Shown piece by piece: positions 5,942 through 14,010 of a stretch of DNA of 22,024 nt (positions are counted from its first letter, which is position 1; the number at the start of each line of letters is the position of its first letter). A model generated the notes under the pieces. That model did not search any database, was not told the origin of the DNA, and saw only the letters and a list, made by a program, of their open reading frames with translations. Location: the IMG/VR virus record IMGVR_UViG_3300017771_000134, positions 1 to 22,024 of that record. One strand, 5' to 3'. The translations under genes and the position numbers were made by a program. Source of the stretch: a virus.

Positions 5942-6829
5942 ATGGACAATCAGACAACTGCTCCAGTAGAGCAATCTGAGCAACCAACGGATGTTGCTCA
6001 ACAACCTGAGGCAACACCTTCGGTAAAAGAAACTGTTTTAACTCAAAGCGAGCCTAAAGCAGAAGTACAACAAGAAAAACAGGAAACAAATTTTAAAGAT
6101 TTAATTCCTAAAGACTTTCAAGAAGAAAAGTCATTACAAAATTTTAATAATATGGAAGATTTTGTAAAGTCTTACTTATCAGCTCAAAGATTAGTAGGTG
6201 CTAATAAAGTTGCTATACCAAATAAAATGGCAACGGATGATGATTGGCAAGAAGTCTTTGACAAGTTAGGCAGACCAAAAACACCTGAAGATTATAAATA
6301 TGATTTTAAAGAAGGTGAAATCGACCAGACGCAGCTAAAAAATTTTAATGAAACTGCACATCGATTAGGTTTGTTACCAAAGCAAGCTGAAAGATTAATT
6401 AACTTCTACCAAGAAATGAATGGTGAAAGCGAACAAGCAAAACTTGTTGCAGCCGAAGCTAAGCAAGTTGAAGTAGAAGCTCAATTAAAAAAAGATTTTG
6501 GACCTGAGTATAACAAACGATTAGATCAAGCTAAGAAACTTGCAATCGATACTTTAGGATCTGATATTCTTAATCAAACAATATTAAAGAATGGGTCAAG
6601 ACTAGGTGATAATCCTGATGTCATAAAAGCTTTTAGTATGCTTGCAGATAAATTATCTGAAGATGAAATTATAAAAGGCGATGGCACTGGTTACATGACT
6701 GCTAGTGAGTTAGAAAAAGAAATTTCTGAACTTACTGAAGATGGTTCACCATACTGGTCTAAAGCTCATCCTAATCATAAGAAAACAGTTGAACAAGTCT
6801 TGAAGTTACGAGAGCAGCTAAATGGTTAA
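5942..6829 (+). CDS. Capsid scaffolding protein, T7 gp9-like
   Basis: This 295-residue, highly charged protein is soluble-looking, with no cysteine or hydrophobic segment. The N-terminal 50 residues are disordered (Gln/Glu/Pro/Thr-rich). The segments LIPKDFQEEKSLQNFNNMED and GRPKTPEDYKYDF (about residues 53-125) are characteristic of podovirus scaffolds. They are followed by long helices with an acidic surface and a C-terminal basic helix-turn-helix-like end (HPNHKKTVEQVLKLREQL) of the kind that docks to the capsid protein. The length is close to T7 gp9 (307). Position just before the capsid gene supports the call. It would guide prohead assembly and leave before or during packaging. Confidence 0.85.
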   Translation: MDNQTTAPVEQSEQPTDVAQQPEATPSVKETVLTQSEPKAEVQQEKQETNFKDLIPKDFQEEKSLQNFNNMEDFVKSYLSAQRLVGANKVAIPNKMATDDDWQEVFDKLGRPKTPEDYKYDFKEGEIDQTQLKNFNETAHRLGLLPKQAERLINFYQEMNGESEQAKLVAAEAKQVEVEAQLKKDFGPEYNKRLDQAKKLAIDTLGSDILNQTILKNGSRLGDNPDVIKAFSMLADKLSEDEIIKGDGTGYMTASELEKEISELTEDGSPYWSKAHPNHKKTVEQVLKLREQLNG

Positions 6830-6986
6830 TACCGAGATAGCGCTTGAATGTTTAAGATTAGCTACTGAATTTGGATCTGAAAAAGATAGATCAAATCCAA
6901 TTCCTAAAGCTACAACTTATTATGAATGGGTTCAAAAAGTTTCCAAGAAGATAACTCCAAAAGAGCCTTCTAAGAAAAAAGTCTAA
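6822..6986 (+). CDS. Hypothetical 54-aa protein between scaffold and capsid
   Basis: A short ORF starts at ATG 6822, overlapping the scaffold stop by 8 nt, and ends at TAA 6986. The product reads MVNTEIALECLRLATEFGSE, then SNPIPKATTYYEWVQKVSKK and a Lys/Pro-rich tail. The first half is a probable amphipathic helix (IALECLRLATEFG), and the YYEWVQKV segment a second helix. Small 'ALxLAxEF ... FYxWV'-type helical hairpins are common in marine phage genomes, though I know of no function. Overlap with the scaffold gene and protein-like composition support it being real. It is the last gene before the capsid leader. Confidence 0.55.
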   Translation: MVNTEIALECLRLATEFGSEKDRSNPIPKATTYYEWVQKVSKKITPKEPSKKKV

Positions 6987-7081
6987 TTGCAGACTTTAAA
7001 GGCAAAGACTAGATCCGTCATTGACGGTCAATCAAATCGATCAATCAACAATCAATCAACCAACCAAGAGGAGGATTAGAA
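6987..7081 (+). promoter_or_regulatory. Capsid mRNA leader: hairpin, AATC repeats, strong RBS
   Basis: The spacer before the capsid gene has three parts. A compact hairpin CCGTC-ATT-GACGG occupies 7015-7027. Next is an almost guanine-free stretch (7028-7066) built from repeated ATCAATCA/AACC units, which should be unstructured RNA. Last comes the strongest ribosome-binding site in the window, AAGAGGAGG at 7066-7074, 7 nt from the ATG. This fits a leader tuned for very high translation of the capsid protein. TTGACG at 7021 resembles a -35 box, but no -10 follows at the right distance. Confidence 0.6.
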
Positions 7082-7945
7082 ATGTCTAATCAAATCACAA
7101 CGGCTTTTGTTGAGCAATATTCAAACAATGTTGCAATGCTTAGCCAACAAAAAGGATCTCTTCTTAGAGGTGCGGTAGATGTTGAGAGCGTAGTAGGCAA
7201 AAATGCTTTCTTCGACCAAGTAGGATCAGCTACAGCGGTTAAAAGAACAAGCAGACATGCTGACACTCCGCAGATCGACACTCCACACGCTCGTAGAAGA
7301 GTAAGTTTGGTAGATTATGAGTACGCTGATATTATCGACAACCAAGATAAGATCAGAACTTTAATCGATCCAACATCATCATACGCTCAAGCTGCTGCTT
7401 TCGCATTAGGTAGAGCAATGGATGATGAAGTAATCGCTGCAATAAGTGGTTCTGCAAACACAGGTGAGACTGGCTCAACAGCTACGCCTTTACCAGCTGC
7501 GCAGAAAATAACTGAAAGTAGCTCAGGTGGATTAACAATCGCAAAACTAAGAAGTGCAAAAGAAATCTTAGATAGCGGTAACGTAGATCCATCAATTCCG
7601 AGATACATAGTAGTAGGACCAAAACAAATTTCTGATTTGTTAGGAACTACTGAAGTGACATCTTCGGATTTTAATACAGTTAAAGCATTAAGTAACGGTG
7701 AAATTAATACGTTCTTAGGATTTAACTTCGTAGTCTCTAACAGACTGTCAATCGCTTCATCTAAAAGATTATGCTTAGCATACGCTATGGATGGTGTGAA
7801 ACTTGCATTAGGTCAAGATCTGATGTCAAGAATTGATGAGCTGCCAAACAAAGGCTACGCAACTCAAGTATATAACTGCATGTCTATAGGCGCAACTAGA
7901 ATGGAAGAATCCAAAGTTGTTACTATTCAAGCACATGAAGCGTAA
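7082..7945 (+). CDS. Major capsid protein
   Basis: This 287-residue protein follows the scaffold and has the best translation signals in the window. The N-terminal region (NQITTAFVEQYSNNVAMLSQ, then GSLLRGAVDVESVVGKNAFFDQVG) and the block TPHARRRVSLVDYEYADIID, DKIRTLIDPTSSYAQAAAFA match the HK97-fold capsid family often called Phage_capsid_2, typical of marine podoviruses. The E-loop lies around residues 40-80, the spine helix around 100-125, and the P/A domain core around SAKEILDSGNVDPSIPRYIV and the LGQDLMSRIDEL end. It is shorter than T7 gp10 and not obviously homologous in sequence. I see no frameshift extension at the 3' end. The next gene follows after 15 nt. Confidence 0.92.
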   Translation: MSNQITTAFVEQYSNNVAMLSQQKGSLLRGAVDVESVVGKNAFFDQVGSATAVKRTSRHADTPQIDTPHARRRVSLVDYEYADIIDNQDKIRTLIDPTSSYAQAAAFALGRAMDDEVIAAISGSANTGETGSTATPLPAAQKITESSSGGLTIAKLRSAKEILDSGNVDPSIPRYIVVGPKQISDLLGTTEVTSSDFNTVKALSNGEINTFLGFNFVVSNRLSIASSKRLCLAYAMDGVKLALGQDLMSRIDELPNKGYATQVYNCMSIGATRMEESKVVTIQAHEA

Positions 7946-7960
7946 TAGGAGGAACTGAAA

Positions 7961-8440
7961 ATGGGTACTAAAAATACAGATCTAGTAGCTAACTTTGAAG
8001 CTACTCCTCAAGTTAAAAACAACGCAGCAGAACTACATGGTGTTCTAAGAACAGCACATGGAACTGTTGAGTTGGCGGCTGGTGATAGTGATAATGACGA
8101 TGTTGTTATGTTAGCACCGATCCCATCAAATGCAGCTGTACCAAGTTTATTCATTGGTTCAGACACATTAGGTGGATCGTGTACTTTCAATGTTGGAATA
8201 TACACTACAGATGGAACAGTAAAAGACGAAGATGTTTTCGCAAGTGCGGTGGCTGATGAAGCTGCTATGGCGGATGTTCGTTTTGAAGCTGCTAACATCG
8301 ATACGGCTAGCAAAAAAATGTATGAACTTGCTGGTGACACTACAGATCCTGGAGGACACTACTATATAGCGGCTACAATGGCTGCTGCTGGTGGTACTGA
8401 AGGAACTATGTCATGGAACATTTCATATGTTGTTAACTAG
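7961..8440 (+). CDS. Probable head decoration or minor capsid protein
   Basis: This is a 159-residue acidic, cysteine-poor protein rich in Ala, Thr, Gly and Asp, as expected for an all-beta capsid-surface protein. Alternating hydrophobic strands are visible at LHGVLRTAHGTVELA, VVMLAPIPSNAAVPSLFIG, CTFNVGIYTTDG and the terminal TMSWNISYVVN. AGGAGG at 7947-7952, 8 nt upstream of the ATG, indicates high expression immediately after the capsid gene. I do not recognise a named family, and decoration protein is inferred from location, composition and strong ribosome-binding site. A structure of two hairpins follows the stop codon, suggesting the end of the head transcription unit. Confidence 0.65.
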   Translation: MGTKNTDLVANFEATPQVKNNAAELHGVLRTAHGTVELAAGDSDNDDVVMLAPIPSNAAVPSLFIGSDTLGGSCTFNVGIYTTDGTVKDEDVFASAVADEAAMADVRFEAANIDTASKKMYELAGDTTDPGGHYYIAATMAAAGGTEGTMSWNISYVVN

Positions 8441-8443
8441 GAA

Positions 8444-8491
8444 GTAGATTTATCTACAATTAGGCTAGGCGGTATCAAAGCCGCCTGGCTT
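8444..8491 (+). terminator. Tandem hairpins after the capsid genes
   Basis: The first is GTAGAT-TT-ATCTAC (8444-8457), perfectly symmetric. The second is much stronger: AGGCTAGGCGG (8462-8472) pairs with CCGCCTGGCTT (8481-8491) around the 8-nt loop TATCAAAG, 11 bp with two G-U wobbles. It is an unusually GC-rich spot in this AT-rich genome. There is no U tract after it, so it is not a standard intrinsic terminator. A partial terminator, an RNase processing site or an mRNA 3'-end stabiliser for the capsid message are the options. Confidence 0.6.
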
Positions 8492-8498
8492 ACTAATC

Positions 8499-8717
8499 AT
8501 GAAATATATTTTAATCTTAACTTTATTTAGTTTTACCAGTAACGAACAATTAGGATCTATAACACACACGTTATCTTATCCAACGTATCACTCTTGTATT
8601 AGTGATGGTTACATTCGATCTTTTACAAAACTAATGGAAATAGACGAAGATTTTATAAACAAAGAAAAAATTTTAATAACTTTTAAATGCGAGGAAAAAA
8701 ATGGCATCAGTAGTTGA
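8499..8717 (+). CDS. Small putative exported protein (N-terminal signal-like segment)
   Basis: This 72-residue protein starts MKYILILTLFSFTS, a short basic-hydrophobic segment resembling a secretion signal or membrane anchor, followed by a polar domain with two cysteines (C33, C64) that could form a disulphide outside the cytoplasm. The pattern 'Y-x-x-C-x-x-x-GY ... F-x-C-E-E' recalls small proteins common in marine phages, but I know of no function. It is wedged between head and tail genes right after the hairpins, and its end overlaps the next gene by 17 nt. A role at the host envelope during infection is possible. The hydrophobic run is short (about 10 residues), so export is not certain. 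Confidence 0.6.
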   Translation: MKYILILTLFSFTSNEQLGSITHTLSYPTYHSCISDGYIRSFTKLMEIDEDFINKEKILITFKCEEKNGISS

Positions 8718-9279
8718 TATTTGCAATTCAGGTTTAAACTTATTGGGCGCTTCTACAATCACACAATTAACAGATGATAGTAAGAATGCTAGGTTATGTA
8801 ACCAAAGATATGAGCCTATTAGAAATAGAATTTTTAGATCACATGCTTGGAACTGTTTAACTAAAAGAGTTCAGTTAGCAGCTGATAGTGCAGCTCCAGT
8901 AGTAGAGTATTCTAATCAATATACTTTACCAAGTGATTGCTTAAGAGTTTTAAAAATACATACAGGTTCAACAGATAGTATTGCTAGTGATATAGATTAT
9001 GTTGTTGAAGGTAGAAAAATTAAAACTAATCAAGGAACTGTATTTTTAGTTTATATAGCTTTAATTACAGATCCAAACGAATACGATACATACTTACAAG
9101 AAAGTATCTCAAGTGCTTTAGCTGCAGATATAGCTTATGCAATTACAAACAATGCAACACTAGCTAAGAATTACCAGGTGACAGCTGACGAAAGATTACG
9201 TGAGGCTAGATTTGTAGATGCTACAGAAAATAGTTTAGGTACAGTCGAGAGCAACGAATTTACTGATGCGAGGTTATAA
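8701..9279 (+). CDS. Tail tubular protein A, T7 gp11-like (gatekeeper)
   Basis: This is a 192-residue protein, against 196 for T7 gp11. The N-terminal block ASVVDICNSGLNLLGASTIT, then DDSKNARLCNQRYEPIRNRI and the HAWNC motif are the signature of the podovirus adaptor that binds below the portal and closes the tail channel. QYTLPSDCLRVLKI (about residues 73-86) and the C-terminal helices DTYLQESISSALAADIAYAI complete the family pattern. The start is ATG 8701 with GAGG 7 nt upstream. It overlaps the previous gene by 17 nt and its stop overlaps the next start by one base (ATAATG). It should assemble as a dodecamer between portal and nozzle. Confidence 0.93.
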   Translation: MASVVDICNSGLNLLGASTITQLTDDSKNARLCNQRYEPIRNRIFRSHAWNCLTKRVQLAADSAAPVVEYSNQYTLPSDCLRVLKIHTGSTDSIASDIDYVVEGRKIKTNQGTVFLVYIALITDPNEYDTYLQESISSALAADIAYAITNNATLAKNYQVTADERLREARFVDATENSLGTVESNEFTDARL

Positions 9280-9506
9280 TGACCGCAACTGCTTTTGATC
9301 CTGGTTTAATAAAAAAATATAGAGAGCCAAGAGTTTTATTACATTTTCAATGGGGTGATGATGACACAAAAGTTTATCGATATGCTTTAACAGAAGTTAT
9401 CGATGTAGGCGAAATTGATCCTAGAACCAAATGTAAAAAAGATGAACAAGGTTTAACACAACAAGAAATTTATAAAAAATTATGCCAAGAACAACACTTG
9501 CTTTAA
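9279..9506 (+). CDS. Hypothetical 75-aa protein between tail tubular genes
   Basis: I do not recognise this protein. Its 75 residues start MTATAFDPGLIKKYREPRVL, include a strand-like VLLHFQWGDDDTKVYRYALTE, and end with a charged helix QQEIYKKLCQEQHLL. The start overlaps the previous stop by one base, and its last 25 nt overlap the start of the tail tubular B gene in another frame. Placement between the gatekeeper and nozzle genes and the tight overlaps suggest a tail-assembly or minor tail function, but nothing in the sequence shows it. Confidence 0.6.
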   Translation: MTATAFDPGLIKKYREPRVLLHFQWGDDDTKVYRYALTEVIDVGEIDPRTKCKKDEQGLTQQEIYKKLCQEQHLL

Positions 9507-11500
9507 CCTCTTTTGTATCAGGCGAACTAGGAGCCAAGCTTGATGGTAGAACAGACTTTACTAAATACGGAACTGGTTGCAAAGAATTAAAAAACTTTTT
9601 AGTACATCCTCAAGGTGCTGCTACTAGAAGAGTAGGTACACAATTTATTGCAGAAGTTAAATCAAGCGCTGCTAAAACAAGATTAATACCTTTTGAATTT
9701 TCAACTACTCAAACTTATATTTTAGAATTTGGAAATACTTATATTAGATTTTTTAAAGATAAAGGTCAGATCTTAGATAGTGGATCAGCTTATGAAATAT
9801 CATCACCATATTTAACAGCAGAATTGTTTGATATTAAATTTTCACAATCAGCTGATGTAATGTACATCGTTCATCCAAACCATGAAACGATGAAGCTTTC
9901 AAGAACTGGTCATACTAATTGGTCTTTAACAGAAGTTGATTTTACAGACGGACCATATTTAGAGCCTAACGATACGACAACAACTTTAACTCCAGCATCT
10001 GCTTCAACAGGTACAGGCGTTAATATTACTGCTTCTGCTGTTACAGGAATTAATAGTGGATCAGGATTTTTAGCTACAGATGTTGGAAGAATAATATCTT
10101 TTAATAGTGGCTTAGCAAAAATTACAGCTCGTACTAGTACCACAGTAGTTGTTTGTACAATTACAAAAGCTTTTGCTAATACTGATGCTAAGACAGATTG
10201 GAAGTTAGGAGCTTTCTCAGATACAACAGGTCATCCTTCAAGCGTATCATTCTTCGAACAAAGATTGGTTTTTGCTGGAACTACAGCTGAGCCGCAAACT
10301 TTATATTTTTCAAAGTCAGGTGATTACGAAAATATGACTGCTGGTACCGATGCTGACGATGCTATGATTTATACCATCGCATCAAATCAGGTTAATGCCA
10401 TAAGATATTTAAAAGCACAAAGAACTTTAATTGTTGGAACAACTGGCGGTGAGTTTACCGTTTCGGCGGATGGGACGGATGCAGCTATTACACCAACAAA
10501 TATTACAATTAAGAAACAAAGCTCTTATGGATCAGCTAATGTTGATGCGCAACCAGCTGGTAACTCAATACTATTTTTACAAAAAGCTAAAAGAAAAATT
10601 AGAGAACTAACTTACAATTTTGACGTTGACGGATATGTAGCCGCTGACCTTACCATATTAAATGACATCGTAACTAAAACAGGAATAAATGAAATGGCTT
10701 ATCAGCAAGAGCCTGACAGTATTCTTTGGTGTGTTAGAGACGATGGAGTTTTATCAGGATTAACTTATCAGAGATCTGAAAATGTTACTGCTTGGCATAG
10801 ACATATTTTTGGTGGATCTTTCGGATCAGGCGATGCTGTTTGTGAAAGTGTTGCTTCTATTTCAGGAACTTTAACTGAAGATGAATTATGGGTTATCATA
10901 AAAAGAACTGTCAATGGTGCAACTAAAAGATATGTTGAGTGTTTCTCTGAATTTGATTTTGATGAGACAACAGCAACTGATTTTAGATTTGTGGACAGTC
11001 ATCTTATTTATGATGGTTCAGCAACAACAACGCTGACAGGATTGAGCCACTTGGAAGGTCAAACTGTTTCTATCCTAGCGGATGGCGCAACGCATGCAGA
11101 TAAGGTTGTGTCGAGTGGTTCAATATCCTTAGATCGCTCTACATCAAAAGCAGTTGTAGGTTTGAGCTATGACAGTGTTCTACAAACTATGAGAATAGAA
11201 GGTGGAGCTGCAGAAGGAACGTCTCAAGGAAAAACAAAAAGAATTAGTAAAGTTACATTAAGATTATTTGAAACAGTTGGTGCGAAGGTAGGACCAAGCT
11301 TAACGAATTTAGAAACAGTTCCATTTAGAACTTCATCAGATCCAATGGACACTCCAGTTTCAACATTAATAGCTGGTGATAAAGAAATAGAATTTAGAGA
11401 CGATTACAATACGGATGGATTTATTTTTATAAAACAAGATCAGCCTTTACCATTATCGGTACTGGCGATTTATCCAACAGTTGTAACAAGTGACGGATAA
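9482..11500 (+). CDS. Tail tubular protein B, T7 gp12-like (nozzle)
   Basis: This is the hexameric nozzle of the short tail. The N terminus carries the family signature TSFVSGELGAKLDGRTDFTK, then GTGCKELKNFLVHPQGAATR and RVGTQFI (residues about 9-55), the 'sGEl..l.gR.D...Y..g...l.N......G...RpGt.fv' pattern. Beta-propeller-like strands follow, with SFFEQRLVFAGTTAEPQTLY and FSKSGDYENMT near residue 255-290, and a Thr/Ser-rich insertion at about 165-200. At 672 residues it is somewhat shorter than T7 gp12 (794). The ATG lies within the previous gene (25-nt overlap). The 3' end overlaps the GTG start of the next gene by 11 nt. Confidence 0.94.
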   Translation: MPRTTLALTSFVSGELGAKLDGRTDFTKYGTGCKELKNFLVHPQGAATRRVGTQFIAEVKSSAAKTRLIPFEFSTTQTYILEFGNTYIRFFKDKGQILDSGSAYEISSPYLTAELFDIKFSQSADVMYIVHPNHETMKLSRTGHTNWSLTEVDFTDGPYLEPNDTTTTLTPASASTGTGVNITASAVTGINSGSGFLATDVGRIISFNSGLAKITARTSTTVVVCTITKAFANTDAKTDWKLGAFSDTTGHPSSVSFFEQRLVFAGTTAEPQTLYFSKSGDYENMTAGTDADDAMIYTIASNQVNAIRYLKAQRTLIVGTTGGEFTVSADGTDAAITPTNITIKKQSSYGSANVDAQPAGNSILFLQKAKRKIRELTYNFDVDGYVAADLTILNDIVTKTGINEMAYQQEPDSILWCVRDDGVLSGLTYQRSENVTAWHRHIFGGSFGSGDAVCESVASISGTLTEDELWVIIKRTVNGATKRYVECFSEFDFDETTATDFRFVDSHLIYDGSATTTLTGLSHLEGQTVSILADGATHADKVVSSGSISLDRSTSKAVVGLSYDSVLQTMRIEGGAAEGTSQGKTKRISKVTLRLFETVGAKVGPSLTNLETVPFRTSSDPMDTPVSTLIAGDKEIEFRDDYNTDGFIFIKQDQPLPLSVLAIYPTVVTSDG

Positions 11501-11945
11501 TTATTTAATTGTTCCATACCGTCAGGAACATGGCGATCAAATTGTTAAAGAAGGTTTAAATTATGAATTACTTAAAATTGATGCAAGCTATGAAGAACTA
11601 CGCCTCGATCATTCACGACCTGGTATGTCATTTACTTTATTGGGTGATGGTCATCCTATTGTTTGTGGTGGCATTATTCCGTTATGGAGTGGAGTATGCG
11701 AAGGCTGGGTTATTGGTGGCAAAAGAATATTTCAAATCAAATTCAAAGCTGCAAGATTAATTAAGAAGAGAACAGATCTCTTATGTTTAAACAATAAAAT
11801 TAGACGATTACAAACATCGGTAAAAGCTGGTTTTAAAGAAGGTTATCGTTTTGCAAAGTTCTTAGGATTGCAAGATGAAGGATTAATGAAAAAATATGGA
11901 CCTGATGGTTCAGATTATTACAGAATGGCAAAAATATATTTATGA
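11490..11945 (+). CDS. T7 gp13-like protein with GNAT-like fold
   Basis: This 151-residue protein starts at GTG 11490, inside the end of the nozzle gene. The central segment CGGIIPLWSGVCEGWVI (residues 59-75) and the ending FLGLQDEGLMKKYGPDGSDY resemble the acetyltransferase (GNAT) fold of the T7 gp13 family of podovirus proteins. In T7 gp13 is needed for correct assembly of the internal core. The acetyl-CoA loop (R/Q-x-x-G-x-G/A) is not visible, so catalysis is doubtful, and a structural or assembly role is likely. It lies directly before the gp14-like gene and overlaps it by 4 nt (ATGA), the T7 order. Confidence 0.75.
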   Translation: MTDNYLIVPYRQEHGDQIVKEGLNYELLKIDASYEELRLDHSRPGMSFTLLGDGHPIVCGGIIPLWSGVCEGWVIGGKRIFQIKFKAARLIKKRTDLLCLNNKIRRLQTSVKAGFKEGYRFAKFLGLQDEGLMKKYGPDGSDYYRMAKIYL

Positions 11946-12400
11946 GTTTTATAGGTAACATAGTAGCTGGACAAGCAGCTTCAGCGATAGGTAAGTACAA
12001 TCAAAGTGTTTATAGTGCGCAAGCAGCTTATCAAAAACGTCAAGGCGAAATAGCTAAAGCTACTTATGATAAAGTCACTCGACCTATATTTTTAAAACAG
12101 CAAAAATCTCAATACTCTACTTTCTTAGTTAGTGCTTTAAACTCAGGAGCAGAATTTAGAGCTGGTACATCACCTTATTTAGCTGGTTTAGAATTTAAAG
12201 TTAATCAAGCTACAGATGTTGCTATTCAAGATTATAACGCAGAAATGAATTTAATAGATAGTTTCAATAGATCTATCTTAACTGAAAGCAGAGGAACTGC
12301 TGAAAGATTTAAAGGTGATTTAACAAGAGATACAGAGTTTGCAAAAGCTGCTGGCAAAATGTTTGGTAATTATCAAAGCTCAGGAAGTTTATTAGGATAA
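11942..12400 (+). CDS. Internal virion protein, T7 gp14-like
   Basis: This is a 152-residue, largely helical, Ala/Ser/Gln-rich protein. The beginning MSFIGNIVAGQAASAIGKYN, followed by AQAAYQKRQGEIAKATYDKV, is the usual form of the smallest ejection protein, which in T7 (gp14) inserts in the host outer membrane. The middle, SALNSGAEFRAGTSPYLAGL, followed by a helix and an R-G-T-A-E-R segment, fits as well. It is shorter than T7 gp14 (196). Coupled starts on both sides (ATGA upstream, TAATG downstream) place it in the ejection operon. The end, SLLG with codons TTATTAGGATAATG, echoes the TLLGG junctions of the small proteins at 3387-4109. Confidence 0.8.
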   Translation: MSFIGNIVAGQAASAIGKYNQSVYSAQAAYQKRQGEIAKATYDKVTRPIFLKQQKSQYSTFLVSALNSGAEFRAGTSPYLAGLEFKVNQATDVAIQDYNAEMNLIDSFNRSILTESRGTAERFKGDLTRDTEFAKAAGKMFGNYQSSGSLLG

Positions 12401-14010
12401 TGGCAACTTTAAAAATTTATCAAGTACAATCTAAAGTTAGACAACCAGGCGATCAAGCTCAAGGAGGATTAATTCCTGTATCACTAGCTACACAATTAGG
12501 TAGAGGCTTAGGTGAGATTGGTAAAGTCGTTGACGATATTAGAAAAGATCAAAGACGTGAAGAAAACGAAAACGAAGCTACAGATATTATTACAGGTTTA
12601 AATTCTAAAATATCTCAAAGCTATTCTAAATATTCTAAAGGCACTAATATAGATAATGTTAATTTATTTAGTAATGATCTTATGGGTCTTAAGTATGAAG
12701 CTTCTAATAAAGAAGTTAAAAAAAGTGTCGATAAATATGTCAGAGATAAAAGATTAGATTTAGGTTTAAAATTATCAAATCAGTTAATTGCAAATTCAGT
12801 TACTAAATCTAAAGATAACAAAGATCAAAATCTTAATAGTTTAATTAGCGATATTGCTAGCAAAGATAAGACAACAAGTTTCATAGCATTAAAGAAATAT
12901 GATAGTTTTTTTCAAAATCCTGAGGAAGAAAATTTTTACGGTATAGATAATTTTAGAAAATTAAAAAAAGAAAAAGATAAACTATTACAATCATCTATAT
13001 TAATTAATAGAATAAACAATAACGACATAGATCTTACTAACAACGAAACAAGAAAAGAAATTGTAAAAGTATTTGGTGACGTAGGAGCTAAAAAGTATTT
13101 AGAAAAAGCTAGAAACAAAACACTTAGCGCTGAACTTAATTTAGATAACGAAATTAAAAAACAAGAAATAATTCAAGTTGACCAACAATTAAATAATTTT
13201 ACAACAATTCTTGAAAGTATCAATTTATCTAAAAGTAATCCTAGTAAAAAAGAATATTCTTTAGATGAAATCTACGACACCTATCAAGATGGAGCTATAA
13301 ATACTGTAATGTATAATGCTTTAATTAAGTATTATGCAAATCCTAAAGCTGCTTCTAATGAAGAAATGCTTGAGCAAATTAATGCTCAGTTAGCTTATGC
13401 AGCTACAGCTGAAGATGTAGATCAAATTAAAAGATCAATACATTCTGACAGAGTTCTTATTGAAGGATTAAATCCTGAGGAAACAATCGTCATGAAAGGA
13501 TTGTTAGATAAATACGGTAAAGATATTGTTGGATTACAAGATTATAAAAAATACCAAGAACAATTAAAAACAGATGTAGGCAATGTAAGTAATGTTTATT
13601 TTTCTTTAAGTGGTGCTGATAGTGCTAGTGAGAAAAAAAGATTAAGTATGAAAGCTGTAGGTGATTTTAACAGATACATTAATAATGGTTTTTCACCTGA
13701 GAACGCTTATCTAAAATCTATTAATAATTTTACTGATACTAAAAAACTTCCAAAGATTGAAGATCTTGATATGCCGTTAAATATTAAAATTGATACTAGC
13801 GATTTGGAAATGAAAATACAAAACGATCCAATAAGTACAAAAACAAATCTTTATCAAAAAGTTGTTGATGAATTTAAAACATCTAAAAATGTAAATGATT
13901 ACAGAGAAAACATAAAAAGATTAGATTTTATATTTGACGTTTACAAAGTCAGAAAAGATCTAGGCGCTAATATAAGAAATAAATCTAAATTGGATGAGGA
14001 CACTAAATAA
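12400..14010 (+). CDS. Internal virion protein, T7 gp15-like by position
   Basis: This 536-residue protein is strongly helical, with many Lys, Asp, Asn and Ser, no cysteine and no membrane segment. The N terminus (VRQPGDQAQGGLIPVSLATQ, GRGLGEIGKVVDDIRKDQRR) matches the beginnings seen in many podovirus gp15-type proteins. The rest is low-conservation helical repeat-like sequence, such as EETIVMKGLLDKYGKDIVGL. In T7, gp15 forms a tube together with gp16 across the periplasm. Here it is shorter than T7 gp15 (747). The assignment rests on order (after gp14-like, before the large protein) and composition. Both ends overlap neighbours by one base. Confidence 0.7.
   Translation: MATLKIYQVQSKVRQPGDQAQGGLIPVSLATQLGRGLGEIGKVVDDIRKDQRREENENEATDIITGLNSKISQSYSKYSKGTNIDNVNLFSNDLMGLKYEASNKEVKKSVDKYVRDKRLDLGLKLSNQLIANSVTKSKDNKDQNLNSLISDIASKDKTTSFIALKKYDSFFQNPEEENFYGIDNFRKLKKEKDKLLQSSILINRINNNDIDLTNNETRKEIVKVFGDVGAKKYLEKARNKTLSAELNLDNEIKKQEIIQVDQQLNNFTTILESINLSKSNPSKKEYSLDEIYDTYQDGAINTVMYNALIKYYANPKAASNEEMLEQINAQLAYAATAEDVDQIKRSIHSDRVLIEGLNPEETIVMKGLLDKYGKDIVGLQDYKKYQEQLKTDVGNVSNVYFSLSGADSASEKKRLSMKAVGDFNRYINNGFSPENAYLKSINNFTDTKKLPKIEDLDMPLNIKIDTSDLEMKIQNDPISTKTNLYQKVVDEFKTSKNVNDYRENIKRLDFIFDVYKVRKDLGANIRNKSKLDEDTK

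Noticed and set aside
7021-7026. TTGACG as a -35 box for a capsid promoter
   Set aside because: No -10-like hexamer follows at 16-18 bp, and the bases are already part of the hairpin.
8008-8340. Minus-strand ORF of 110 codons opposite the decoration-protein gene
   Set aside because: The composition (Ala/Ser/Thr/Val low complexity) mirrors the sense gene's codons. It has no ribosome-binding site or motif.
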